The notes beneath the pieces were generated by a model. That model saw only the letters and a list, made by a program, of their open reading frames with translations. It searched no databases and was not told the origin of the DNA. This document shows positions 8,049 through 15,772 of a DNA stretch of 64,000 nucleotides, piece after piece. Source of the stretch: Pseudonocardia kunmingensis (GTDB taxonomy: Bacteria; Actinomycetota; Actinomycetes; Mycobacteriales; Pseudonocardiaceae); the NCBI RefSeq assembly GCF_006716445.1, contig NZ_VFPA01000002.1, forward strand, positions 1,426,001 to 1,490,000. The letters are read 5' to 3'. Each line of letters starts with the position of its first letter. Positions within the stretch are counted from its first letter, which is position 1. Both the position numbers and the translations under genes were made by a program.

Positions 8049-9202
8049 GGCGGGGGCTCGAGGGGGAGTCGGGCCTGCACGGTGAACCCTCCCGTCTCGC
8101 GGGTGCCCGCGGTGAGCTGGCCGCCGAGGGCGCGGGCGCGTTCGGTCATGCCTGCGATGCCGTGGCCGCCGGTTCCGGGCGACACCACCGCGCCACCGTC
8201 GTCGGTGACCGACAACGCGAGCGCGGTCCCGTCCGTGCGGGCGGCGACGTGCACGTGCGACGCCCCGGAGTGCCGCACCGCGTTCGTCACCGCCTCCTGC
8301 ACGATCCGGTAGGCGGCGGCGTCGACCGTGGCGGGCAGCGCCCCCGGTGCGACGGCGATCTCGTCGGTGACGCGGATGCCGGCGTCGTGGGCCGTGCGCA
8401 GGACCGGCTCGACACCCGCGAGCGACACCAGCCGGTCGGTCGTCTCACCGGGTGCGCGCAGCACGGCGACGGTGGCGCGCAGCTCCCGCATCGTGCGCCC
8501 CGCGGCGTCGCGGATGAGCGCGAGCGCCTCGCGGACCGCGCCCTCGTCGCGGCCGACCGCCTCGCGGGCGACGTCGGCGTGCAGGGAGATCACCGACACC
8601 GCGTGGCCGAGCGAGTCGTGCAGGTCGCGGGCGATCGCGAGGCGCTCGGCGTGGACGCGCCGCTCGGCGTCCTGCGCGTACTGGCGCTCCTGCAGCCGCG
8701 TGAGCTCGCGCTGCTGGGCGTGCTGGGCCCGGCGGCTGCGCAGCGTGTCGCCGAGCGCGATCGCCGCCGCCATCAGCGTGACGTGCGGGACCAGGTCGTA
8801 GCCCAGGACGAACGCGACGTCCTGGCCCTCGAGCAGCCGGAACCACAGTGACGTGCCGAGCGCGAGGAGGGAGGCGCCGATCGCGGTGGCGAGCCGACCC
8901 GCCTCCGCCGCCGAGAACAGGGCAGCGGCCACCGGGACGGCGAGGCCGACGGCCGGGTAGCCCGCGGCGTAGTAGGCGAAAAGGCCGAGGACGCTCACGG
9001 CGAGCACGGCGCGGGGGTAGCGGCGCCGGGCGAGCATGAGCGCGCCGAGGCCGACCGCCCACAGGTACGCCGCCGCGTCCGGCTGCTGGCGACCGCCCTG
9101 CCCGGCGGAGATCACCACCGAGACCACCACCGCGACGCCGACGCCCAGCGCGGCGTCCACCGCCCACGCCGGGAGCGGCCGGGCCGGCGGCTGGTCGTCC
9201 AC
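8045..9202 (-). CDS. Sensor histidine kinase (HisKA_3/NarX-type)
   Basis: A 385-residue membrane histidine kinase. The N-terminal half has about five or six hydrophobic segments. The dimerisation/phosphoacceptor motif is LAIARDLHDSLGHAVSVI, and the ATPase part has N-box AVTNAVRHSGA and G-box DDGGAVVSPGTGGHGIAGM. The GTG at 9202 is preferred over the upstream GTG at 9244 because a TACGCT -10-like box (9209-9214) ends 6 nt before it, giving a leaderless mRNA like others in this window. It is paired with the response regulator downstream. The input signal is unknown; the membrane sensor region has no named domain. Confidence 0.92.
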   Translation of the reverse strand: MDDQPPARPLPAWAVDAALGVGVAVVVSVVISAGQGGRQQPDAAAYLWAVGLGALMLARRRYPRAVLAVSVLGLFAYYAAGYPAVGLAVPVAAALFSAAEAGRLATAIGASLLALGTSLWFRLLEGQDVAFVLGYDLVPHVTLMAAAIALGDTLRSRRAQHAQQRELTRLQERQYAQDAERRVHAERLAIARDLHDSLGHAVSVISLHADVAREAVGRDEGAVREALALIRDAAGRTMRELRATVAVLRAPGETTDRLVSLAGVEPVLRTAHDAGIRVTDEIAVAPGALPATVDAAAYRIVQEAVTNAVRHSGASHVHVAARTDGTALALSVTDDGGAVVSPGTGGHGIAGMTERARALGGQLTAGTRETGGFTVQARLPLEPPP

Positions 9203-9243
9203 GCCACGAGCGTAGGGAATCCCCGGCGGCGGGGTCAGCGTCA

Positions 9244-9268
9244 AGGAGCGACCGATCGGGTCGCTCCT
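9244..9268. promoter_or_regulatory. Perfect 10-bp inverted repeat upstream of the sensor kinase
   Basis: AGGAGCGACC, then GATCG, then GGTCGCTCCT, form perfect 10-bp arms with a 5-nt centre. The site lies between two divergently transcribed genes, 30 bp upstream of the probable -10 box of the kinase operon and about 55 bp upstream of the -10 box of the membrane-protein gene. That position suits a shared operator better than a terminator. The binding protein is unknown; the NarL-type regulator of this operon is one candidate. Confidence 0.45.
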
Positions 9269-9334
9269 GGACGTACCCCGGTCGAGATCGCAGGCGGATG
9301 TCCCGCGGCCGCGGCGTTCCTAGCGTCGGCGGAC

Positions 9335-9784
9335 ATGGAGAACACCCGCAGGCAGGGACGCCCCGCGCTCGGCCTCCCCGTGCTCGCGCTCGTCGGACTG
9401 GCGCTGCTCGCCGCCCCGCGGGTGGTGCTGCACGACCTCGACCTCATCCAGGAGGGCACCGTCGTCAACGCGCTGTTCGTGTTCGTCCCGCCGTTGGTCT
9501 GGATCGCGGTGGCGGTGCTGCGGCGGGTGCCCAACCCGTTCCTGACCGTCCTGGTGATCGGCGCGATCTACGGCGTCCTGCTCGCCGTGGGCCACCAGCT
9601 GCTCTGGCACGTCAGCTTCCCCGACGGCACGCCGCGCCTGGGCGGCAACCTCGGTGACGTCCCGCCGGCGACGAGCGAGGTCGTGGTCCGCGGCTTCGCG
9701 GCGGTCGGCAGCGTGTTCACCGGCGTCCTGGTGGGCGCGGTGAGCGGGCTGGTGGCATGGGGGGTCGGCAAGCTGCGCCGGTGA
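9335..9784 (+). CDS. Small four-helix membrane protein, function unknown
   Basis: A 149-residue protein with about four hydrophobic helices: residues 12-32, 45-63, 68-90 and 115-140. A conserved-looking loop VGHQLLWHVSFPDGTPRLGG lies between helices 3 and 4. The ATG lies 8 nt downstream of a TAGCGT -10-like hexamer (9321-9326), so the mRNA is probably leaderless. It is divergent from the two-component system and could be its target, but nothing in the sequence proves that. No enzymatic motif was seen and I do not recognise the family. Confidence 0.8.
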   Translation: MENTRRQGRPALGLPVLALVGLALLAAPRVVLHDLDLIQEGTVVNALFVFVPPLVWIAVAVLRRVPNPFLTVLVIGAIYGVLLAVGHQLLWHVSFPDGTPRLGGNLGDVPPATSEVVVRGFAAVGSVFTGVLVGAVSGLVAWGVGKLRR

Positions 9785-9788
9785 GGGA

Positions 9789-10469
9789 TCAGTCGGCGAT
9801 CAGCTCGTGCCAGTAGCTGCCTGCGCTGACCAGGTGGGCGCCGAGGAGCTCCGCGGCCCGGTCCTCGTCGCGGTCGAGGACGGCCTCGAAGATGCGCCGG
9901 TGCTGGGCGTCGGAGGTGCGGCAGCGGTCCCGGTCGCGGAAGTAGTACTCCCGCTGGCGCACGGTCATCAGGTAGAAGATGTTGACCAGCCGCAGGAGCA
10001 CCGCGTTCTGGGTGGCCCGGACGATGCCGCAGTGGAACTCGCGGTCCAGCTCGCCGACCGGGCCGCCGGTGGCGAGCGCGTGGTCCCACTCGTCGAGGCA
10101 GCGCCGCAACGCGTCGATGTCCTCCTCGCGGTGGCGGCGGCAGGCGAGCCGGATGGCCTCGAGCTCCTGGATGCGGCGGACCTCCGCGGTCTGGTCGATC
10201 TCGTCGCGGGACAGCGGGATGCCGAGCTCGGCGAACAGGGCGAGCGCCTCGATGCTGGCCGACTCGGTGGTCATGTAGATGCCGGACTTCGGGCGGCGCT
10301 CGATCAGGCGCAGCGTCTCCAGCACGGACAGCGCCTCGCGCACCTGGGGGCGGCCGGCGCCGAACCGCTCGGCGAGCTCGCGTTCCGACGGCGCGCGCTC
10401 GCCCGGGGCGTAACCGCGGGCGAGCAGGAACGGGACGAGCTCGGCCACCAGCGCGTGCGGTTCCTTCAT
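9789..10469 (-). CDS. GntR/FadR-family (FCD) transcriptional regulator
   Basis: A 226-residue regulator. The N-terminal winged helix contains ERAPSERELAERFGAGRPQVREALSVLE, followed by the wing IERRPKSGIYM. The C-terminal half is an all-helical FCD ligand domain with metal-type His residues (DREFHCGIVRAT). The ATG at 10469 is chosen because GGAGGAAC lies at proper distance; a GTG six bases earlier has too short a spacing. It lies downstream of the MFS gene in the same direction and about 70 bp from a FadR-like inverted repeat (10540-10554). FCD regulators typically sense small carboxylates. Confidence 0.9.
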   Translation of the reverse strand: MKEPHALVAELVPFLLARGYAPGERAPSERELAERFGAGRPQVREALSVLETLRLIERRPKSGIYMTTESASIEALALFAELGIPLSRDEIDQTAEVRRIQELEAIRLACRRHREEDIDALRRCLDEWDHALATGGPVGELDREFHCGIVRATQNAVLLRLVNIFYLMTVRQREYYFRDRDRCRTSDAQHRRIFEAVLDRDEDRAAELLGAHLVSAGSYWHELIAD

Positions 10470-10539
10470 GCCCACTGTTCCTCCATGCCCACTGCCTTTC
10501 GTGCGGACCGGGCGGGCATCGGGGCGCGCGGTCTTCCAT

Positions 10540-10554
10540 TCTGGCCTGACCAGA
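10540..10554. promoter_or_regulatory. FadR/FCD-type operator candidate
   Basis: TCTGG-CCTGA-CCAGA is a perfect 5-bp inverted repeat. Read on the minus strand it includes TGGTCAGGCCA, one mismatch from the TNGTNNNACNA pattern known for FadR-subfamily GntR regulators. It is in the 87-bp interval between the end of the MFS gene and the GntR start, so autoregulation is the simplest reading. Confidence 0.4.
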
Positions 10555-10556
10555 GG

Positions 10557-11927
10557 TTACGCGACGCCTCGTCGCTGTGGGCCGGGCGCCTCCGCGGTGC
10601 GGCCGGGGAGCGTCGCCGCCGCGGCGACACCGAGCGCTGCGGCCACCGCGAGCACGCCGAACAGCAGCGTCTCCGCGCCGGCGGAGGTGGGGGCGAGCGG
10701 CCCGGCCAGGAGGCTGGCCCCCGCCACGCTGCCCAGGTACCGGCTGGTGAAGAACACCCCGGTCGCCATCCCCGTGTCGTGCTGCGCCACGTCGTGCAGG
10801 GCGCCGAGCTGGAAGGGCGGCATGGACAGTCCGACGCCGGCGCCCATCACGGCCAGCGCGGCGACCAGCAGCGGGAGCGGCACCCCGGACGGGTCGAGCA
10901 CGAGTGGCACCAGACCGGCCAGGACGAGCACGAGCCCGGTGACGGCGGGCAGGCGCAGCCCGGCCCGGTCGGCGAGCCGGCCCCCGAGCACGGCCAGTGG
11001 TGAGGACGCGAGCGTCAGCGCCCCGAGGACGAGGCCCGCCTGCGCGCCGTCGATCCCGCGGTCGTGCAGCAGCAGCGGGACGGCGAGCAGGGTGACGTAG
11101 AAGGCGAGGTTGGACAGGCCGATGCCGGCCGCCGCGGCCACGAAGCTGCGGCGCGTGAACAGCCGCGGCGGGAGCACCGCGTCGGGGTGGCGCCGCTCGT
11201 GCCGGACGAACGCCCAGGTGGCGAGCGCCAGGACCAGGCACGCGACGACGAGCACCGCACCGCCGGGCGCGGTGTCCAGCAGCACGGTCAGCCCGACGAG
11301 CAGGGCGCACAGTCCGCCTGCCCCGACCACGTCGAACCCGCCGCCGCCGTCGCGGCGCGCGGCGTGCGGGACGACCCACCAGCCGAGCACCAGGGCGAAC
11401 AGGGTGACCGGGAGGTTGACCAGGAAGATCGCCGGCCAGCCGCCGAACTCGACGAGGACGCCGCCGAGCACCGGCCCGACCGCCGCCGCCAGCGGCAGCA
11501 CCGCGCCGACCACGCCGAACGCCCGGCCCAGCCGGTCGGGTGGAGCGCAGCGGCGCAGCAGGGCGAGGCCGGTCGGCGCCAGCAGCGCGCCGGCCACCGC
11601 CTGGGCCACGCGGCACGCGACGAGCAGCGGCAGGCTGTGGACGAACGCCGCGAGGGCGGAGGCGAGGAAGAACAGCGCGTACCCGGTGAGCAGGACCGGC
11701 CGCGGCCCGAGCCGGTCGCCGAGCTTGCCCGCGACCGGCTGCAGCGCGGCCATCGTGATCAGGTAGGCGGTGACCAGCCAGCTCATCGTGGCCGCGTCGA
11801 CCCGGAGGTCGCTCGCCATCGGTGGCAGCGCCACCGCGATCATCGTGGAGTTCAGCGGGCCGAGCACCGCACCGCACAGGACGACGGCGGTGATCGCGCC
11901 GGGCCGGACGGGGCGGGTCGTCGTCAC
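10557..11927 (-). CDS. MFS transporter (DHA2-like drug exporter)
   Basis: A 456-residue major facilitator protein with about 12-14 hydrophobic helices. The loop 2-3 signature GKLGDRLGPRPVLLTGY and the motif LNSTMIAVALPPMASDL near the N-terminus are typical of DHA-type multidrug exporters. The start is the GTG overlapping the upstream stop (GTGA); the large upstream open frame is a shadow of the PEP-utilising gene. Tight coupling to an antibiotic-phosphotransferase-like enzyme suggests a joint detoxification role (inference). Confidence 0.9.
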   Translation of the reverse strand: MTTTRPVRPGAITAVVLCGAVLGPLNSTMIAVALPPMASDLRVDAATMSWLVTAYLITMAALQPVAGKLGDRLGPRPVLLTGYALFFLASALAAFVHSLPLLVACRVAQAVAGALLAPTGLALLRRCAPPDRLGRAFGVVGAVLPLAAAVGPVLGGVLVEFGGWPAIFLVNLPVTLFALVLGWWVVPHAARRDGGGGFDVVGAGGLCALLVGLTVLLDTAPGGAVLVVACLVLALATWAFVRHERRHPDAVLPPRLFTRRSFVAAAAGIGLSNLAFYVTLLAVPLLLHDRGIDGAQAGLVLGALTLASSPLAVLGGRLADRAGLRLPAVTGLVLVLAGLVPLVLDPSGVPLPLLVAALAVMGAGVGLSMPPFQLGALHDVAQHDTGMATGVFFTSRYLGSVAGASLLAGPLAPTSAGAETLLFGVLAVAAALGVAAAATLPGRTAEAPGPQRRGVA

Positions 11928-14329
11928 CCGGCCGCACCGGCGTGCACGACGGTCCCGGCGTTGCCGTCCACCACGACCCGTTGCCCGTCGGTCAGCACGC
12001 GGGTGCCGTTCCCGGTGCCCATGACCGCCGGGATGCCGTGCTCGCGCGCCACGATCGCGGCGTGCGACGCGGCCCCGCCCGCGTCGACGACCACGGCCGA
12101 GGCGAGCGCGAACAGCGGCGTCCAGGTCGGGTTGGTGTAGGGGCAGACGAGGACCTCGCCGTCCTGCAGGTTCGCGAACTCCGACTCGTCGTGGACGACG
12201 CGGACCGGACCGACGGCGCTGCCCCGGCTCGCCGGGGTGCCGCGCACCTCGCCGTCGTCGCCGACCGGCGCCCCCGGCTCGGCCCGGATGAGCGAGTAGC
12301 CGGGCAGGGCGGCCCGGCGCGCCGCCTTGCGCCGCTCCACCGTCTCCCGGACGGCGGCGGGCGGGAGGCCGGTCACCTCGGCGCGCTCCAGGTAGGCGAT
12401 GTCGTCGGGGGCGTCGAGCAGGCCGCGCTCGCAGAACCGGCGTCCCAGCTCCAGGACGACGCGGCGGGCCACCGCCAGCGTCATCACGAGCTGGTAGTGG
12501 CTGTCCTCCCGGAACCCGGCGGACGTGCGCGCCGCGTCGACCAGCCGCCGGACCACGGGGGCGAGCAGGCGCGCGCGCAGGCCGCGGGCGTCGGCGAGCT
12601 CGGCGCGGGCGCGGGCGAGGCGGGTGGCGGCGTCGACCTCCGCCGGGCGGCCCCGGGCGAGTCCCTTGATCATCCCGTGCGCCACCTCCGGGGTCTCCCG
12701 CAGCGGCGGCAGGCCGACCGTGAAGATCGACATCTCGCGGAAGCCGAACTCGCGCAGGTAGGCGTCGACGTCGGCGAGCAGCGCCCGCCCGGCCGCCGAC
12801 CCGCGTAGCCGCTCGGCCACCCGCGCGGGCTCCTCCTCGCAGTAGGCGGCGAGCAGCTCCGGATCCGCCCGGACGGTGGCGGCGAGCCGCTCCAGCGCGG
12901 CGTTGGCGCTGGTCGTCACGCAGGGGACCGCGGACATCAGCTCGGCGTGCATCGTGCCCGCGCGCTCCCGGCCGACGGCCGCGGCCAGCAACCGTTCGGA
13001 GAGCACACCGGCCAGCGCGCCGCGCGGAACGGCCCCGAACCGCGAGGGCATGAGCCCGCCCATCGTGCTCAGCAGGGCGTCGACCTGCTCGAGCAGCTCG
13101 TGGTCGGAGAGCCCGCGCAGGTCGGCGGCGTCGACGCGGCGGCACAGCGCCACCAGGGTGCACTCCGACCGCTCCCGCCACCCGGTCGTGGAGGTGCGCA
13201 GCAGCCGGACGAGGCTCGGCAGGGCGCGCGGGAGGCCGGTGACGGCCCGCCCGGTGAGTCGCACCCCCGGCGGCGGGACGAGCTGGACCACGCCGTCGTC
13301 GATCTCCACCACGGTCTCCTCGAGCGTCGGCATGGCGAGGCCAGCCGACCGGGTGGCGGTGAGGATCGCGCGGATCGCGGGGCGCAGGAAGAGCGAGGTG
13401 TCCATCGGGAACGGCGGGAACGGCATGTGGTCGGCGGCCATCCCGTGGATCTGGCTCGGGCGCGTGCCCCGGCGCCTGCTGCTCCGGCGCCTGCCGCGCG
13501 GCGGCGCGTCCGGCACGACCGGCTCGTCCGGGAGGGCCGTCAGCGGGCGGGCCTGCACCAGCTGGAACCGCCCCGCCGCCCAGGCCCACTCGATGTCCTG
13601 CGGCGCGCCGAACGCCGCCTCGACGTCGCGGCCGATCCGCACGAGCTCGGCGGCGCCGGGCACCGCCACGGAGCCGCTCACCGTGCGTCCGGTGGCCTTG
13701 TCCGCGACGAGGTGCTCGCCGGTGGCGGTGCCCGAGACCAGCGACTCGCCGAGGCCGCGCACCGCCTCGACGACCACGTGGTCGCGTCGTCCGCTGACGG
13801 GGTCGGCGGTGAACAGCACGCCCGCCCACTCCGCGTCCACCATCTCCTGGACGACGACGGCGAGCGCGAGGTCGCTCTCGTCCCACCCGTACCGCTCGCG
13901 GTAGGCGACCGCTCGCGGCGTCCACAGCGACGCCCAGCAGTCGCGCACGGCCGCGAGCACCGCCTGCTCGCCGTCGACGCCGAGGTAGGTGTCGTGCTGG
14001 CCGGCGAAGGAGGCGTCGGCCAGGTCCTCCGCGGTGCCCGAGGACCGGACGGCGACGGGGCCGTGGAGCCCGGCGGCAGCGGCGCGCACGGCCGCGACGA
14101 TGCGGTCCGGCACCGGTTCGCGCGGGATCCGCGTGTGCAGCTCCCGTGCCGGGAGGCCGGCCAGCCCCGTCGTCTCCAGGAAGTCGCGGTAGGCGGCGGT
14201 GGTGACGACGAACCCGTCCGGCACGGGGAACCCGGCCGTGATCAGGGCGCCCAGCCCGGCGGCCTTGCCGCCGACGAGGGCCGTCTCGCGCGGTCCGACG
14301 CGCGACAGCGGAAGCGTGTAGTCGGCCAC
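11924..14329 (-). CDS. PEP/pyruvate-binding and PEP-utilising enzyme, rifampin phosphotransferase-like
   Basis: An 801-residue protein with three parts. An N-terminal ATP-grasp domain (about residues 10-270) carries the VGGKAAGLGAL start, AVRSSGTAEDLADASFAGQHDTYL and a VVVQEMV strand, and ends in WAAGRFQLVQARPL. A mostly helical middle covers about 290-680. A C-terminal phosphohistidine swivel domain has GGAASHAAIVAREHGIPAV with the catalytic His at about position 756. This ATP-grasp/middle/swivel order and length match rifampin phosphotransferases, and also phosphoenolpyruvate-synthase-like proteins of unknown substrate. The GTG at 14329 follows GAGGAG; an earlier GTG (14356) lacks such a site. 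Coupling to an MFS exporter favours a resistance role, but the substrate is unproven. Confidence 0.85.
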   Translation of the reverse strand: MADYTLPLSRVGPRETALVGGKAAGLGALITAGFPVPDGFVVTTAAYRDFLETTGLAGLPARELHTRIPREPVPDRIVAAVRAAAAGLHGPVAVRSSGTAEDLADASFAGQHDTYLGVDGEQAVLAAVRDCWASLWTPRAVAYRERYGWDESDLALAVVVQEMVDAEWAGVLFTADPVSGRRDHVVVEAVRGLGESLVSGTATGEHLVADKATGRTVSGSVAVPGAAELVRIGRDVEAAFGAPQDIEWAWAAGRFQLVQARPLTALPDEPVVPDAPPRGRRRSSRRRGTRPSQIHGMAADHMPFPPFPMDTSLFLRPAIRAILTATRSAGLAMPTLEETVVEIDDGVVQLVPPPGVRLTGRAVTGLPRALPSLVRLLRTSTTGWRERSECTLVALCRRVDAADLRGLSDHELLEQVDALLSTMGGLMPSRFGAVPRGALAGVLSERLLAAAVGRERAGTMHAELMSAVPCVTTSANAALERLAATVRADPELLAAYCEEEPARVAERLRGSAAGRALLADVDAYLREFGFREMSIFTVGLPPLRETPEVAHGMIKGLARGRPAEVDAATRLARARAELADARGLRARLLAPVVRRLVDAARTSAGFREDSHYQLVMTLAVARRVVLELGRRFCERGLLDAPDDIAYLERAEVTGLPPAAVRETVERRKAARRAALPGYSLIRAEPGAPVGDDGEVRGTPASRGSAVGPVRVVHDESEFANLQDGEVLVCPYTNPTWTPLFALASAVVVDAGGAASHAAIVAREHGIPAVMGTGNGTRVLTDGQRVVVDGNAGTVVHAGAAG

Positions 14330-14371
14330 GGCAGGCTCCTCGCACCGGGAATTCACCGTCTGGTGGAGTCC

Positions 14372-14403
14372 ACGCTACCGCCGGGACACTATTTGTTCAA
14401 CAA
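14372..14403 (-). promoter_or_regulatory. Promoter with palindromic operator over the -35 box (PEP-utilising gene)
   Basis: On the minus strand a -35-like TTGAAC (14395-14400) and a -10-like TAGCGT (14372-14377) are separated by exactly 17 bp. They lie 43 bp upstream of the preferred GTG. An odd palindrome, TTGTT-C-AACAA (14393-14403), covers the -35 element and is unusually AT-rich for this region. This is the geometry expected for repression of the exporter/phosphotransferase operon by a small dimeric repressor. The repressor is not identified. Confidence 0.5.
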
Positions 14404-14488
14404 GCGATGAGTTCTTGGTTCGGGTGACGATCCGCACCGTGCGCAGGCCGCCGGGTTTCGGCGGGCGCGCGGCGGGCAACGGACCGGT

Positions 14489-15772
14489 GTGGATCGAGAC
14501 GGAACGAACGGCACGACGATCGCGGTCCTCGGGGCCGACGACGCCAACCTCGAGGTCCTGCGGGGCATGCCGGGGCACGAGCAGCACCGCTTCGTGCCGG
14601 TGCTGAGCCCGGAGGAGATGCAGATCGGCGAGGTGTCCATCCCCGACCTGCTCGACCGCGCCGTCGCCACCCTGGACGAGCGGGACGCGCCCGTGGACGC
14701 CATCGTCGGCTTCTGGGACTTCCCGATCAGCACGCTGGTCCCGCTGCTCGCGCGCCACTACGGCCTGCACTCGTCGCCGCTCGCGGCGGTGGTGACGTGC
14801 GAGCACAAGTACTGGAGCCGGCTCGAGCAGCAGAAGGTGACCGACGCCCTCCCACGCTTCGGGCTCGTCGACCTCGACGAGCCCCGGCTGCCCGAGGGCA
14901 TCGACTTCCCGGTCTGGCTCAAGCCGGTGAAGTCCTACTCCTCCGAGCTGGCGTTCCACGTCCGGGACGAGCAGCAGTTCACCGACGCGATGGCCGAGAT
15001 CGCCGAGGGGGTCGGCCGGCTGGGCAGGCCGTTCGAGTGGGTGCTCGACCAGGTCGACCTGCCGCCCGAGATCGCCGAGGTCGGCGGGCAGGCGTGCCTG
15101 GTCGAGGAGGCCATGACCGGGGCGCGCGCGGCCACCGAGGGCTACGTGCACGACGGGCGCGTGGTCGTCTACGGCGTGCTCGACTCCATCCCGTACCCGG
15201 AGCGGTCCAGCTTCCTGCGCCACCAGTACCCCTCGCAGCTGCCCGAGCACGTGCAGCGGCGGCTCGTGGACGTGTCCGAGCGGGTGATCGCGCAGGTCGG
15301 GCTGGACTGGACGACGTTCAGCGTCGAGTTCTTCTGCGACCCCGACTCGGGCGACGTGTCGGTGCTGGAGATCAACCCGCGGCACTCGCAGTCCCACGCG
15401 GAGCTCTTCGCCGACGTCGACGGCATCGCCAACCACCACGCGATGGTGGAGCTCGCGCTCGGGCGCGACCCCGACATGCCCAGCGGCAAGGGGCCCTACG
15501 AGATCGCGGCGAAGTGGTACCACCGCCGCTTCTCCGACGGCGTGGTGCGGCGCGTCCCGACCGCGGAGGAGATCGCGCGCATCGAGCGCGACATCCCCGG
15601 CGTGCGCCTCGCGCCGGTCCCGCAGGTGGGGCAGCGGCTGTCCGAGCTGCCCGCGCAGGACAGCTACAGCTACGAGCTCACCGACGTGATCGTCGGCGCC
15701 CGCGACGAGGCGGAGCTGGTGGACTCCTACGATCGCGCCGTGGCCGCCATGCACTACGAGTTCGACGACTGA
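14489..15772 (+). CDS. ATP-grasp domain protein (carboxylate-amine/thiol ligase-like)
   Basis: A 427-residue protein. The N-terminal about 100 residues form a pre-ATP-grasp Rossmann-like part (TTIAVLGADDANLEVLRG; DAIVGFWDFPISTLVPLLA). The ATP-grasp fold follows, with nucleotide-binding lysines in DFPVWLKPVKSYSSELAF, the hinge CLVEEAMTG and the metal ligands VEFFCD and VLEINPRHSQSHAELF. Biotin-carboxylase-like proteins use this fold, but no biotin-carrier partner is present; ATP-dependent ligation of a carboxylate to an amine or similar is the general expectation. It starts with GTG with a weak ribosome site, and its TGA overlaps the ATG of the hydrolase gene (TGATG), so both products are probably needed together. 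The substrate is not recognisable. Confidence 0.85.
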   Translation: MDRDGTNGTTIAVLGADDANLEVLRGMPGHEQHRFVPVLSPEEMQIGEVSIPDLLDRAVATLDERDAPVDAIVGFWDFPISTLVPLLARHYGLHSSPLAAVVTCEHKYWSRLEQQKVTDALPRFGLVDLDEPRLPEGIDFPVWLKPVKSYSSELAFHVRDEQQFTDAMAEIAEGVGRLGRPFEWVLDQVDLPPEIAEVGGQACLVEEAMTGARAATEGYVHDGRVVVYGVLDSIPYPERSSFLRHQYPSQLPEHVQRRLVDVSERVIAQVGLDWTTFSVEFFCDPDSGDVSVLEINPRHSQSHAELFADVDGIANHHAMVELALGRDPDMPSGKGPYEIAAKWYHRRFSDGVVRRVPTAEEIARIERDIPGVRLAPVPQVGQRLSELPAQDSYSYELTDVIVGARDEAELVDSYDRAVAAMHYEFDD

